Origin: Corbicula japonica
Taxonomy: Eukaryota; Mollusca; Bivalvia; Venerida; Cyrenidae
DNA length: 64,000 bases
NCBI GenBank assembly: GCA_038501625.1
Contig: JAZAYU010000176.1
Location: forward strand, 186,001 to 250,000
Direction: 5' to 3'
Shown: positions 43,746-56,946 of the stretch, piece by piece
Numbering within the stretch: position 1 is the stretch's first letter
Layout: the number at the start of each line of letters is the position of its first letter
Made by a program: the position numbers and the translations under genes
Notes under the pieces: generated by a model
Told to the model about the DNA's origin: nothing
Database searches by the model: none
What the model saw: only the letters and a program-made list of their open reading frames with translations

Positions 43746-43917
43746 ATGCACAAAGAGGCTTGGTTGAGTGTTGGGATGATAAGCCAGAGGTCCAAGGTTC
43801 AAATTAGAAGCATGTGGCTGGGGTATGCAACCAGAAACAAGGCAAACCCTTACGGACATTCCGAAGTAAGTTGGAAATGTCCCGTTTATGTGGGGAGGAT
43901 TGTAGTAGATTTTGTAC

Positions 43918-43994
43918 CATCTGCCTCAGTAGCTCATTTGGTAGAGTGTCTGCACATTAAGCCGGAGGTCTGAGGTTCGAATCCTGGTTGAGGC
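43918..43994 (+). repeat. tRNA-like pseudogene or SINE head
   Basis: GCCTCAGTAGCTCATTTGGT opens a sequence with a 7-bp acceptor stem (GCCTCAG/TTGAGGC) and a D-stem. The anticodon loop has C at position 33, and the anticodon and T stems have mismatches. A second, weaker tRNA-like piece (GGTCCAAGGTTCAAATT) lies at ~43750-43806. Not called as a functional tRNA. Confidence 0.55.
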
Positions 43995-45104
43995 TACTCT
44001 TTTCAATGCAAATCTGCCACAACCATATATTATGAAAAACTGGAGAAAATGTAGTTCTTTTTAGGTTTGTTATGTAAACCGTCCCAAATGACATTTGCTT
44101 TCTTTTTAAATATATCAGCTAGATAAAGCTAAGTCAGCTCGATAAACTTATTAGCTCGGCCAAGCATAATTACTAGCCTGTTCAAAATGGTATATTTAAC
44201 TTTTCCTTTTGATATCCTACTTTATTGACATAAAATATGACAGAAATAAATATCTCCTAACTCACAAACGAACCAACATCGAAAAAAAAACTAACACAAT
44301 TGAAATTTTTTATGTAAATACAAAGAAAATTGCAAGTCCATTAAATTCAAAAAGCTCTTTGAAAATATTTTTACATGACATTACAACATCTACTTTTTGT
44401 AAACCTGGGGTAAGTCTTGTTTATGTTACACCCTCTCACGACATTTTACCGGATGTTGCACACGATCAGGTCAAGGGCAGCGGAAGTTTGTTTGGTATTA
44501 GAACGGACTAGACCGATTTGTAGAGGAGTGTATTGCGTGTTAGACTATGGCATAGTTGTTATCAAAGTAAAATTCAAGGCAAAGACTCGTCGCGAGCTCT
44601 TTTATTATTCTTAAATACTTTAAAAGCCTATAAACATCAAACAATCTTTGAACTGAAAAGATGTGATGAACAACTTCAGTACAATGGTAGAAATAGCAGT
44701 ACAAAATTTAATGTTCCAAATGTAAACGGTTTTACAATTTCAACTTTTATGATAATGGTATTTTAGACTGGAATATTTTACCCACATGTATTTATAATAA
44801 AAAAATAAGTTTGATTTTAAAAATGGGGTAAAAACATCTTATGGCAAAAATTTAACAGTTAACTGTGGTATTGTAATAATTTGTTGAAAATATGACAAAG
44901 TGATAAAGTTTGTTCTTGGAATATGCATGTCAAAGACTGACATCTTAATACGACATTATATATTATAACTAGTAATCTTATTATAAAGAAGAAAATGTTT
45001 ATGAAATAATATCTATATACTGTAACTAGTAATTTAATAATTAAGAAGTAAGAAGAATTAAGAATAATTAAGAAGAAGAATTTATAACATCAAGATCTAG
45101 GACC

Positions 45105-45282
45105 CTGTTGGAAATAAGCCGAAAGGCTTTAACAGGTCATCCTGCGTGTTATATATTACGTCATGTATTTATATGCTTACTAATATGCTTTCTTTGATAT
45201 AAAATTGTGATATTTGTTAGACTGTAACATACCGGTATATATTGTATTGCACGAATAAAACTAACTATCTAACTGACTGAGT
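45105..45282 (+). mobile_element. possible 3' end of a non-LTR retrotransposon
   Basis: CCTGTTGGAAATAAGCCGAAAGGC forms a short hairpin region, followed ~130 bp later by GCACGAATAAAACTAACTA and a simple-repeat tail. This layout is common at LINE 3' ends; no reverse-transcriptase reading frame is present. Confidence 0.4.
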
Positions 45283-45326
45283 GACCGACCGACCGACCGA
45301 CCGACCGACCGACCGACCGACCGACC
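45283..45326. repeat. (GACC)n microsatellite
   Basis: About eleven GACC units following the putative LINE tail. Confidence 0.97.
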
Positions 45327-45549
45327 AAACAACTTACTTACTTACTAACACAGACATGAGAAACAAACGTTACTTAAAGAAATGTTAAAAAAGGGCACAT
45401 GGTCATTGTATAAAAAATATTTTTTTTTATTAAATTCATATTAATTTACACAACTTTTTTATTCAGTAAGAAATAAAAGCATAATCATATATATAAAACA
45501 TGTTTTTAATACTATTTTATTCAAAAAAATCCGCTGAAAGAGTCTCGGT

Positions 45550-46630
45550 AAGATCAATGAGTATCCGCCCCTTGGCTTTGCAATGCTATATTAGCTTTTT
45601 ATGTTTTATATGTGTGTGTGCTTTTGCATGCAACATTGTTGAGCCGATGGGTGGGTTGGAGTTATTTCACCAAGACAACTTGTACTTGTGTGTTGATTTG
45701 AGAACCTGTTGGTGTAAGTGTGAGGTTGGTGCACTTAAGAACCTGGTTTAAACCCCCAGTGGCAATTTAATATGCCACTGATCGTTCAAAGGCGTAACCA
45801 TCGGGTTCTCATTTTTGTTAATTGTTTGTGGTGTCGTTTTTTTTACCATGGTCTCTCTCGCTGTTCTTCTTAACTGTGTGGGGTGGCTGTTTTTTTCTAA
45901 ATGTGGCAATTCCTGATATGCATATTTCACCTTTTTTAAAGCCCCACAAATACAATAAACAGGAGGGGGATGGTAGCGAGTTGAAGACTGTCCGATCTCT
46001 GCATTCTTCTCATCCAAAGAGAAATTGATGTTGACGCTGATGTTGTTATCAACAATTTTGTTTCTGTTTAACGCAGAAAAATGGGCTTTATCTCAGTTTT
46101 ACCCATGGCTAATGCATGATTACAGCGCTCAGTGAAGTTTGCATCGGAGTAAATTCATAGTTCAAATTTTTGTTTTGATAATTTTCCTTGAAATACTTCG
46201 GAACGCGTATTTTGCAATTTTTAATCCCCACTTTTTTCCCTTTGAACCCCTTGTATGGGCCTACAACTTGAAAAAAGCTGGCTACGCTGCTGGAAGCCAG
46301 ATCTGTTTCTTTTAATCCTGTCATATTGTTCTTCCTTTTTTGACTATAGGGGCTTTTGTCTCGGTAAGGCCATTGTGTACCCACCTGTTTGCTTGACAAT
46401 GCTCTTATCTATTAAATTTTATATGTTTGTTCACTTTTGCATTGCACAATGTCGAGTGGAAGCTCATTCAACAAGACAAAATGTACTTGTTTTATCATAT
46501 TTTATCATAGAGAAACTGTTGGAGCAAGTGTGAGGTTGGTGCACCCTAGAACCTGGTTTTGCCACTGACCGTTCCAAGTTGGTACATCTTCAGGGTCTCT
46601 GCTTTTGTTAATTGTTTTTGGTACCTTATT
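45550..46630. repeat. two diverged direct copies of an interspersed repeat
   Basis: GTGCACTTAAGAACCTGGTT (45729) and GTGCACCCTAGAACCTGGTT (46537) with shared GCCACTGA(T/C)CGTTC and TTTTGTTAATTGTTT blocks. An inverse copy lies at ~53455-53560. No product recognised. Confidence 0.65.
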
Positions 46631-46639
46631 TGAAATTTA

Positions 46640-49600
46640 ACATTTAAGAATAACGGATAAATATATTGAAATATTATCTGGAGTGAACTGGACGTCAGTC
46701 ATTCAACTTTCGTTTTCGGTGTTTTGAGAAGATATTTCCTGTGAACAATGTAAAACGGTGTGACAAATCATTAACCAGCCACAACTTCGTTAACTAATGA
46801 GTGTTCATGCATCACAAGCTTACAAAAACTCCTTTAGAAATGATTTCGGTATGATTTATGAAATGAATAGACATACGAAAGGACAATACTGTCCAATTTA
46901 TGTCAACAAACTTTTATTATTGAGGACCTTAAATAGTGTCAAAACAATACATCAAACGATTTTCAGAACTCTATTTTCTCCTGGTATGGTCTCTGCCAAT
47001 AAATTCCACGACTGCTCCATGGACCTGCCCATTTATACCCCAGCTCTATTTACTAAACCCTCGCGAATTTATTAAAATTCTGACTGAGCTAATATTTCAC
47101 ATGTTGCCAGGGGAATGATTAAAATTTCAAACAGTGCTTACGGAATTATGCAGATTATCAGATCTATGGAACATTTTGCTATAAAACGCAGAACTTCAAG
47201 TTTTCAACACAAACTTCCACATTTAAATCATGGTAAAATGTTTACTTTCCCTTCTGCCACTTCAGAAATCAACGGATAGGCGAAGAATTTATTTGGCTTT
47301 TAAAATCAGCAGATATTTCTTTCAGAGTTAATCAAAACTAGCGAAAATGATAATTACGTACACCGCTGTCAAGTATGAAAAACCTTACCGTGTCTGCTCC
47401 TGTAATAGCCGTCCGCTATTGGCTCTGTCGGTTGACGGGTGTGTAAATGATCCTTTAGGCTTAAATTTATCCATCGAAAACGGAATCAGTCTAGACACTG
47501 CACCATAAGTGTGTGTTTTGCAACATAATTTCATTATGGTTTCAGACAAGAAGATTTTATGAAGCCTTTTCAGTTCTAATTAAAGCCTCGACAATGCTCA
47601 TTGGTTCAAGGTAAATGAACCAACATACTATTCACGAAAACAATTCCAAAAGTTGTACATTAACAGTGTTGTCAAATTAAAAAAAGATGTGCTTTCAATT
47701 GGAAAAAATCCCTATACAAATATAATCAGTTTTGCAAGCTAGAGATTCTTTTGGGTAATTGTCTAATCTTGACACTCATCTTAAGCATGAAAAAACATTT
47801 CGTCTAAAAATGGCACAAATCTATTAGAGATTAACCAGGAAGTTTGATCAATACAGATCTTAAGAGTTGTTGGAAGATAATAGAGGAGATTTTGTTTAAA
47901 TAAAAATATAACAAGTCATCATAAAATTTAGTAAATAGGTTGTAAATCTGAGGCAGGATTAACACATTTGCTTTTCTGTTAGCAGTGCAAAGAGATAAAG
48001 TATTCTTGGAAATCTGCAGCCACAACTTAGTTATCTTTCCCTTTGTTATAATAAGGGTTTCATTAAAATGTCAGCGATTCTTTGAAATATTCATTTTTAT
48101 TTGAATTAAATCACTTTCTCTACCTCTTGTGTATAAATAAAATCAAAATATATTCATCAATAACACAACTGGTCCTCGATAAACAACGCTAGAAATTCCA
48201 ACCATTTCCAATTACCTCCCTTTAAATTGAATATGTAGTGTTTTGTAATCCATGATTAATTGTTATTCGATTGGCAGTTCCTCAGGACTTGGTGTGAAAG
48301 TTTTTATTCATGAACAATTTAACTTAAGAACAACTGATATTAACTAACAAAACGTCATTCAAAGCGTTCCTGATTAAATGAAAATATGTTAATGAGAATA
48401 TAAGCATAAAACGTGGATTTATTTTTGTTCAGTATATATCAAGTTTGTTTTATTGGAGTTGATAAATTGATAAGTGTATGACATATCGACGACATTAACA
48501 GCCCATTTTATAAGCTTGGTCTATCAGACCAGTAGATCTTGACACGATAAGTTGTAGCAAAAAGTAAATACATTAATTCAATAGTGTTATTTATCTTTCA
48601 AACATTCTAATATTATGCTTATTATTTGCATGCAACCAAAGCAAAACATTGCTGCTATGTTTGATAACCATAAATATTGAGATGCGCTTAACCCGGGGCT
48701 AGGCGGCATGGGCAGTTATATGCATTTCCATAACGGCCAATGAACAGGCTCAATCAAACCGAGCCTGCAATATTTTCTTATTTGTCGTGTTCGATGGCTT
48801 TCAAAGTTCCCTGTTCATCTATTTCATACATGTTTACTTCACAAAATAAAGTATGCACGTTTATCCTACGTTGCCTTAATGTATTTGATGCATATGCCTA
48901 CAATCAAAGTTCTAGTTAACTAAAGGTAAATTATAAGAACTATAATTTATACCACTCGAACACTTATTATAACGTTGACTATATAAAATCACTGTTACCC
49001 CAGTAACTGACTCAGTCTAGCTGAAGAAAACAACAACATGGTTTCGATTGCCTCGTGAATACAATCTTATTTGTAAAGACACAATCCTCTGAAATAACCA
49101 AGCTGTCTAAAATTCAAATTTAAGTTGGAAATTCATAGACACAGACACAATTAACTACCAATATAAATACAATAATTATGACAACGTTAAGTAACATCGT
49201 AGACATATTAGTGCAAAACTGCTCTTTAAAATGTTTTTAATGAAAACATGATTAGGTTTAAATGTCAAACTGTGTTTAAACACGTAAAACTTGAATTGAA
49301 AAACGCTTTTCTGAAAGTAATGAGCTAAACATTAATTTCAAAGATTTCGTGTTTTAAATGAGCAATTCCAGGGCATTCCCTAGAAAATTATCGAGGCATC
49401 ATGGCATGCCACGCGGTGAACTGCGCAAGCCCATTCGCGCTTTTACACTAATTAAAATAATTATTACATAGCCCATTCCAACATATAAAAAACAACAACA
49501 ACAAATTCTATTCAAGCATAAAACAAGTACATAATAATATATTCTTACACACTATAGAGCACATGTCCTTTATATTACATTCAGCTGAATAAAGTTTATA

Positions 49601-50230
49601 CATACTATAATAAACACATCTTTTACTACCGTATATTTACTTCTTTATATTTCAAGTTGTGACCTTCCAATCTATTAACTGTACCTTTTGGACACATGTA
49701 GATCCGTGGATAAAAATAGCGAGAATGCTGTTCTTTACTGTGCCTCCCGCTCGTTTTTTGGTGACAGGGTGCTGTGTTTTCTGGTAGTGCATATCTTTGA
49801 AAGTTGTTTATGATATTTTATTTTTATTTTCCCATATAAAGTTTATTTAAAATTCTTAGAGTAATATTCTATATACAGTCCACTTTAGTTGTGTCGAAGT
49901 CGTCGGCTCCTGAAATTTATTTCGAGGTATCCGAAGTTCTACAAATCCGAATTGGCGTAAATGCACGAATACAATATTACCTATATGGTTCTAATGCTGA
50001 CATGATTCTTTAACCATAAACTTAAAGTTCAAAACAAAATCATTTACTATTAATATGATGTACAAACAATGAGCATTCATTCATCAGTAATAACAATAAC
50101 ATAAAACGGCGAGGTTACAAATTTCGTATACTATTTTTCTGAAAAATATAAGCTCTTTTAAAATCAGACAGTTAAAAATGCTACATAAATCTAAAATCAA
50201 TTAAAGAACTTTATTTGAGAACTAATAAAG
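46640..50230. other. upstream region, no coding gene seen
   Basis: Apart from the interspersed repeat at 48660-48830 this is unique AT-rich DNA. A CCAAT motif and a GTAAGG donor-like site on the minus strand near 47390-47420 are the only promoter-like hints. Confidence 0.45.
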
Positions 50231-50234
50231 ACTT

Positions 50235-50410
50235 TTTGATCTACCGATGTTCAACCTTTTTTTTTTGGTTGTCCCGGTTATCTCAATTGGTTGCGTTGTC
50301 GGAATTGCAGGGATAGGCGCTATCGCCGTGACGGTGCGGGTTCGCTCCTAGATAGAGGCAATATCATTTGTAATTGACAGTAGCGCTATTTGTGCAGGGT
50401 GGCGGCCGAA
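50235..50410 (+). repeat. tRNA-derived SINE, plus strand
   Basis: A-box-like TATCTCAATTGG (50280-50290) and B-box GCGGGTTCGCTCC (50337-50349) spaced as in a tRNA head, then body sequence AGTAGCGCTATTTGTGCAG. Confidence 0.75.
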
Positions 50411-50424
50411 GAAAGACCCCATTG

Positions 50425-50745
50425 ATTCAAATCTTCAAAACGTTTTAAGTATTTAACTGGTTTGCCATTTCCGACGAAATTTATCGCATTATAAGGGGAA
50501 GGTTGGAGAATACCCAAGGTTTTCAATACATTTGTCGCCTTGTGTTTACTTTTGTTTGTGATTCGGGGCAACTACTGAAATTGAATGATAAAATTTTATC
50601 AGTATTTACCCCGAATCACAGAAAGAAGTAGACAAAAGGCAACAAATGATCATCGTGGGTAGTGTTCAATTTTTCCACTAAGAAAGTGCCTAATTTCGTC
50701 GAAGATGGTAAATTAATAAAATACTTACACGGGTTCAAAGATTTG
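50425..50745. mobile_element. ~320-bp imperfect inverted repeat (foldback element)
   Basis: The centre is GTGATTCGGGGCAA / TTACCCCGAATCAC near 50560-50625. Outer parts also pair (GATTCAAATCTTC with GAAACTTTGAATC-like sequence, CGACGAAATT with AATTTCGTCG). The 50616-50876 minus frame lies largely in one arm. Confidence 0.7.
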
Positions 50746-52014
50746 AATCGATGGAGTTTTTCTTGCGTAATACCGAAAAATGACATTTTAATAATCACAA
50801 ACGACATGGTATAGCCACCTTGAAAAGGTATGTCGGGCGCGACAACCGTTAACAGTCCCAGATCGATTTCCGGCAAGCGTTAAAATCGCCGACATCCGTT
50901 AAATTAAAATCGCCATTTCATAAACTTCTTCTTTATTTCATTGTCAACATGTCGATAATCAAATTAGTCTTTCAAATTTAGGGAAAAGCAAATTAGACGA
51001 TAACGACCGATTTTTATACTATCTGCTAGATAATTCCGCTGCCTAATTTGTAAGGGGATAGACAGGTGTCGACGCCGGCTGCCTGAAGCAGTCATGAAAA
51101 CCAAATTATCCTATAATACAGCGCGTGGAAATATTCTTCCAGTAAGTAATTAAAGTTTCTGTCTTTTTTGCACTTGGAGAAAAAACCTAAAGGTATTTAC
51201 TGAATACTAGAATCATTTGACCGTTGAATATCATAATAATCAACGATAGGCTGGTTGTCAAAGTCACACGATTTTAATGCAAATTCATTTTTTTTTCTAA
51301 CAAAAAATATAAGGGTAGCTGGTCTTACGTTTTATGTCAGTATCCATAAAAAGTTTCAAGTTAGTGTTCCTGTTGAACGTATTGCAAATGACCCTATGCA
51401 TACCCTTTTGTGAATTCTTTTTCATTTTAAAAATTCAGTAAATAAAAATCAGAACATATATTTTAAACAATGTCTTTCTAGAAATTTACTTCTCTTTAGT
51501 GGTTTATTTAATTTCAAATTTCTTTGAATTCAATCTATCACTGAAATCTTCAAACGTGCACAAATGCAAGAGAATGAACTACGATGCGCTGGCCGATGTA
51601 AGCTTCTTAGAATGCTTGAACTGTACAAATATTTGATCATCATTAAATCTGCCAGACTTTTATAATTAAAATTCAATTAACTGTAACCTAATTGAAAGAA
51701 ACACAATTCCAAACCAAGTTGATTTTCAGACTACAAAGTCATTAAATTCCCGACAAAAACATCGTGATAAGTGCCAATGGTTTCGACAGACAAATTTTCG
51801 GATCCAACTTTTTGAATTGTAAACTTATAGATGAAATAAAAACATTCTTATGTAAAATATTTACAATTCAAGCCAAAAGCAACGTAATTAATACAGAAAC
51901 GCCGGAAATGTCGTCGAATGTTTTACTCTATGCTTTTTTCTTGAGAGCACTGACTCAACATCTCCTTCCCGAGACAAAAACAAATTAAGTATAAAAGATC
52001 CCAGTTAAATGAAG

Positions 52015-52855
52015 AACAGACACTGGGTATTTTAATGGTATTGTCCCATACCGGGGATCGAACACGTACGGCGCCATCGCCTAGCCTTGCAAGGCAATTT
52101 ACTTTACCTTTTAAAGACAACTGCAAAAAGTTGATCGGATAACCTGATAAACGTAATCATCCCTGCATGACACCAGAAACCGGTTATTTACTGATAAAAA
52201 TAATGACTATACAGTCACCCAAAGTTCTAATTGTCATCAATAATTATTGTATATGTTAAGAATGTATGCTAGTTTCGATTCTCCCCTATGTCAAGAGAGG
52301 TCGTTAAAAGAAAAGTTTTGTCTTGGAATCAATTGTCGAATATCTTTTTTAAAATTGTTATGGATTGTTTTTTAATGAATCCAATACCATTTACTATAAT
52401 ACACCAACGCGTCAAACTTAACACAGTCTTGAGAGGGGGGGGGGTGTATTTTAGAATTGTGTACTTTAAAGGCGAATTATTTAAACAAAAATGATGATGA
52501 TTATAGGATTAGATTTTACGAATTACATACTAACGAGGATCATATTGAAACAAAACAAAGCAATTTAGAGCAATTTTATGATTGTTTGACCTTTAATTGC
52601 ATGGAATGCATTTATAGCAAATTTTAGGATAACATTCCCCAAACAGTTAGTAAGTTAATTATAACAAGATTAAAGCAAAAATTTGGCAACTTTCCACAAA
52701 TAATGAGTAAAGTCAATTTCTTTCTCAATAAAAAGTACGGACAAGAAGACAAGAAGTGACCAATTAGAACAACGAATGAGTTTATGTACGGGGAGGCTTT
52801 TCAAGCCAGCCAGAATGCACAAATAACGCTACTGTGGAATTCGAATGATATTGCC
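52015..52855 (-). repeat. tRNA-derived SINE, minus strand, interrupted
   Basis: The head with B-box GTGTTCGATCCCC lies at ~52020-52110 and the body at 52130-52207 (TGCATGACACCAG...TTTACTGATAA). The remaining body (GTACGGGGAGGC ... CACAAATAACGCTACTG) reappears at ~52785-52850, so ~52208-52784 looks like inserted sequence. Confidence 0.6.
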
Positions 52856-53272
52856 CGAACGAAGACAATAATTATCTAGAGTTCATTTACCAAACTGTTG
52901 AAATGGGCTATTTACTCAAAGAAAGTAAGCGGATATGACAAACTTGAAAATAAAATGTTATATTGAAAGGTAAGTGCCATCATACTTTCTTTAATTTTAA
53001 GTGTTAACAATCCAAAAAAAAATCCTTGGGCGAAAACACCATGCTATCAAAACCAAGGTAAATATTCTATGAATACATTTAATTATATAGAAATATTAAA
53101 TATAAGAAAAACTAAACTGACTAACGTGACAATTATTTATGATATAACAGGATTTCGCAATGTAACTAATTCTGTTGACTTCATATTATGATGTAAAAAT
53201 GTAATATATGCATATCACGAATCGCCACACTCACAGAACACAGCCTCCCCACGCAGCGAAAAAGAAGAAGAG

Positions 53273-53274
<2 letters not shown>

Positions 53275-53333
<59 letters not shown>

Positions 53334-53335
53334 GC

Positions 53336-53404
<69 letters not shown>
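53275..53404. repeat. (GA)n microsatellite
   Basis: About 130 bp of GA with few interruptions (GGGAGA, CGGGAGA). The Arg-Glu frame across it is spurious. Confidence 0.98.
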
Positions 53405-53405
<1 letters not shown>

Positions 53406-54297
53406 ATGTTTGTTATAAGTATGTCAATTCAAATACGACGCCACAAACAACTAACGTAAAAGAGAACCTTTGGGGATACCGCATTGGAACGGTCAGTGGC
53501 AAAACAAATTTCCACTGGGGGTTTAAACCAGGTTCTTGGGTGCACCAACCAAACAAAATAAACAAACAGACTATACATAAGAGAGCGGTACTGAGAGTCT
53601 AATGCAACTTTCCATACACATGATGATCGCACCAACCTCTCGAGCATGCCGGCGATTTGCTGTTTCTTTTTAACTTACGGGATACAATCAGAACAATTTA
53701 GGGGTGGGATATGGTAGATGTTGTTTTCAGTTTTCAATAATTATTCGACGACGGATCTAATTTTACTTTTTGCTTCTGTTATGCAGAGAAAAACAAACAC
53801 AGTTCTAAATTGCAGAGTATTCCACATGCAGATAAATTATGCATGCAATTTTTCATAAATATTGCTTAAAGGGCAAAGGTTTGGCTAAAAATACCTACTG
53901 GCAAATAGTATAAAAACATACGTATATAAAATCCAAAGTGAAGACAATATTACTATTATCCACTGGTATAATAAAAACAAAAGTAATGAATTTATTATAG
54001 GAATTATGATTGATAATTGAGGTTGTTGTGCCATTGTCAGGTAGGTAATTATGATTAAGGAGTGTTTTCCCAACCGACATATAAGGTCATTGATAAGCAT
54101 TTAGAAAGGTAAACAATATGGCAGTCTTATATTTTACACTGAAAATCGTAGATATATTTCAGGTTGTTCATGTAACAATTGGTCAAACTATTCATTTTAA
54201 TAAAAACATGTATAATTATGTCGCATGAAATTTGATATTTTAAAAGTACTTGTAATTTGTAATATATACAAATATCCACAAAACCCAGTCTTTAACA

Positions 54298-54625
54298 ATG
54301 TGATTATGCAGAAAGTTCTTAATAAAAAATGTTTTTAAGAATTTTAGAAACATTAGACAAATGATTAGTAAAATTATCAAACAAATTAGTAAAAATGTGT
54401 AAAAGTCTAAAACAAACTTTTTATGATTCATGCTTATTTGCTTTCTATCTGTTTTTGGAGGGCGACAGTGTGATTATGCAGAAAGTTCTTAATAAAAATT
54501 TTGTTTTCAAGAATCTTAAAACATTAGTAAAATTATCAAACAAATGAGGAAAATGATAAAAAATTCTACAACAAACTTTTTTTCGTGCTTATTTGCTTTC
54601 TAGCCTTTTTAGAGGGAGGCATGTT
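54298..54625. repeat. tandem duplication, two ~160-170-bp copies
   Basis: GTGATTATGCAGAAAGTTCT starts both halves (54299, 54471) and GCTTATTTGCTTTCTA ends both. They differ by small indels. Confidence 0.9.
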
Positions 54626-55349
54626 TATGTGTAATTTTCATTTTCGGGTCTGCAGGTCTTAAGATTTTTGTATTGGATCAAAATTAGTAAAAAGCAAAGC
54701 AAAATCTTCACTAATTACATGAAGAACGAAAACTGTGTTTGGATTCAAATTAATCATTGTGTCTAGAATCAATGTGTCGTACAAAATTACCATTAGTGTA
54801 AAAGGGTTCCCATGCAAAATGGAAGCATCTCACGCCCGCTTCTTGTTTTACGGAAACTGGTCATTTTGTTTCCAGCGTGGGTTGAAAGACAGACAGAAGT
54901 TAATTGATATCTCTTTAAAATATGCGTCATTGGGTTACTTTGTAGGATAACTTAACTAATTAGTTTTTGTTATTGACGGGTTTCACGGATGTCTATCAAT
55001 ACCTATTCACCCAAGAAAAACATTTTCTTCAGTTTGTTCTGTATTTATTTTGAAATCGCCTTTAAAAGAAATTTTGATCCAACGTTTAGTTCAAATTTCT
55101 AACTTTTTTGTCAAAGTGTGATCACAACGTTTTTTGTTTGCATTACACGTCAAAACAATAAAATCAAATGAACAACATTGTTTTGCATTGCTTTTCTCGA
55201 AAGGTGAAAAATGTATCAAACGCATTTTAATACGTGAACATATCAAGTAATATGAGTTACAAATTCTGCAGAACTTTCGCTGAGACGCTTAAAGCTAATG
55301 GCCATGTTTTCTTATTTCTACTCGACTGAGGAATAAGCAGACCATTCCA

Positions 55350-55886
55350 GCGTGATGGCGTCGGCGTTTGCTGAAAGGTTTTAAGGCGTCGGCCTTTGCT
55401 GAAAGGTGTGACCTCGTCGGTGTTTGCTGAATAGTGTGACGGCATCAGCGTTGGTTAAATAGTAGGACGGCGTCAGCGTTGGCTGAATAGTGCGACGGCG
55501 TCGTCGTTTGCTGAATAGTGTGACGGCATCAGCGTTGGTTGAATATTGCGACGGCGTCGGCATTGGCTGAAAAGTGCGACGGCGTCGGCGTTTGCTGAAT
55601 AGTGTGACAGCGTCAGCGTTGGCTGAAAAGTGCGACGGCGTCGGCGTTTGCTGAATAGTGTGACAGCGTCAGCGTTGGCTGAATAGTGTGACAGCGTCAG
55701 GGTTGGCTGAATAGTGTGACAGCGTCAGCGTTGGCTGAGTAGTGTGACGGCGTCAGCGTTTGCTGAATAGTGTGACGGCGTCAGAGTTGGCTGAATAGTG
55801 TGTTGGCGTCAGCGTTGGCTGAATAGTGTGACAGCGTCAGCGTTTGCTGAATAGTGTGACGGCGTCAGCGTTTGCTGAATAGTGTT
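55350..55886. repeat. minisatellite, 28-bp unit, ~19 copies
   Basis: Unit GGCTGAATAGTGTGACAGCG plus TCAGCGTT, with CpG-containing variants (GACGGCGTC). It ends at 55887 in a short GGGTTAGGGTTAGG tract. Confidence 0.95.
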
Positions 55887-56814
55887 ACAGGGTTAGGGTT
55901 AGGTTCACTGCTCAGTTCTTAAAGACTGGTTTGTTTAGCCAGGTCTGATGGAGCTTATACAAACTGTTTCAGGTTTCAGCAATAAATCCACATGTAGTTT
56001 GATGGTGTGCAAATATAAATTTTACAACCAATTATACAGTCGACTTTGTTTTATATGTCATCAGTCAAAGTTAGGGTTATGATTATGTTCCCCCGTATTG
56101 CCAGTTTTGTCGTTGATAATTATTATTGTTACAGTTGTCAATTTACGTTTCAGTTCGCTATACTTCCCAACTGGTCTGAATAGAAATTTCTATAAATGTG
56201 CCACTGATTGTGTATGTGGCTACTTTTTGTATTCTGCACTGTAAATATCAAGTAAAAAAGCGTTTGTATTTTTTATTTCACTGCCTGCAATACTCGTTGT
56301 AAGATGGGTTTCATTAAGTCCAATGAAAAAGTATGGGTCTTTGTTGCACAATATTTATTCTTGATAAAAGAAATATGTAAAGAATATAACATATTATTTA
56401 ATTGTTCACAGATAATATTCTTAAATAACAACAATAACAGTTGTTAAGAAATACAATCGTAAAACAAACATAGAATAATGATAATATTACACACATTATG
56501 ATATAAGAAATGTGTCTCGTACATATATTCTCTTATAGAATTGTGATCTTCAGTAGATACTCTATGCTGAGAATATGTAAGCACAATTACACGAATTTAA
56601 AAAAAGTATCTAATTGGAAATAGAATATTAACAATATTTATCAAAAGAACACTTTGACAGTATTAATTTCACCTAATTATAGAGATTACCCACTTGCAGT
56701 GCCAAAGATCGCATAACTCCTTGTGATGGTATCTGTTACATACTAAACATCTTGTTAAGAACATACATTTACCAAATAGATAAACATAAAAGAAATAGAA
56801 ATATTTCAAATAGA

Positions 56815-56946
56815 TGAAAAGGGAACTTTGAAAGCCACCGAACACGACAAATATGAAAATATTGCAGGCTCTGTTTGATTGAGCCTGTCCATGGACAGTA
56901 ATGGAAATGCATATTACTGCCTATCCCCGGGTTGAGCGCAACTCAA
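56815..56946. mobile_element. interspersed repeat, also at 48660-48830 (inverse) and 58926-59035
   Basis: Shared blocks: TTTGAAAGCCACCGAACACG, ATATTGCAGGCTC, GGAAATGCATATTACTGCC. The copies differ by small substitutions; function unknown. Confidence 0.7.

Noticed and set aside
43918..43994. Functional tRNA gene
   Set aside because: Acceptor and D stems fit, but position 33 is C and the anticodon and T stems have mismatches; it is more likely a SINE head or pseudogene.
45500..46530. Small plus-strand frames with hydrophobic stretches
   Set aside because: They fall in two diverged copies of an interspersed repeat, and corresponding frames are not preserved between copies.
50616..50876. Minus-strand 86-residue frame ending at a strong donor-like site
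   Set aside because: Most of it lies in one arm of a large inverted repeat and it matches no family I know.
53208..53459. Arg-Glu-rich small protein
   Set aside because: Translation of a (GA)n microsatellite.
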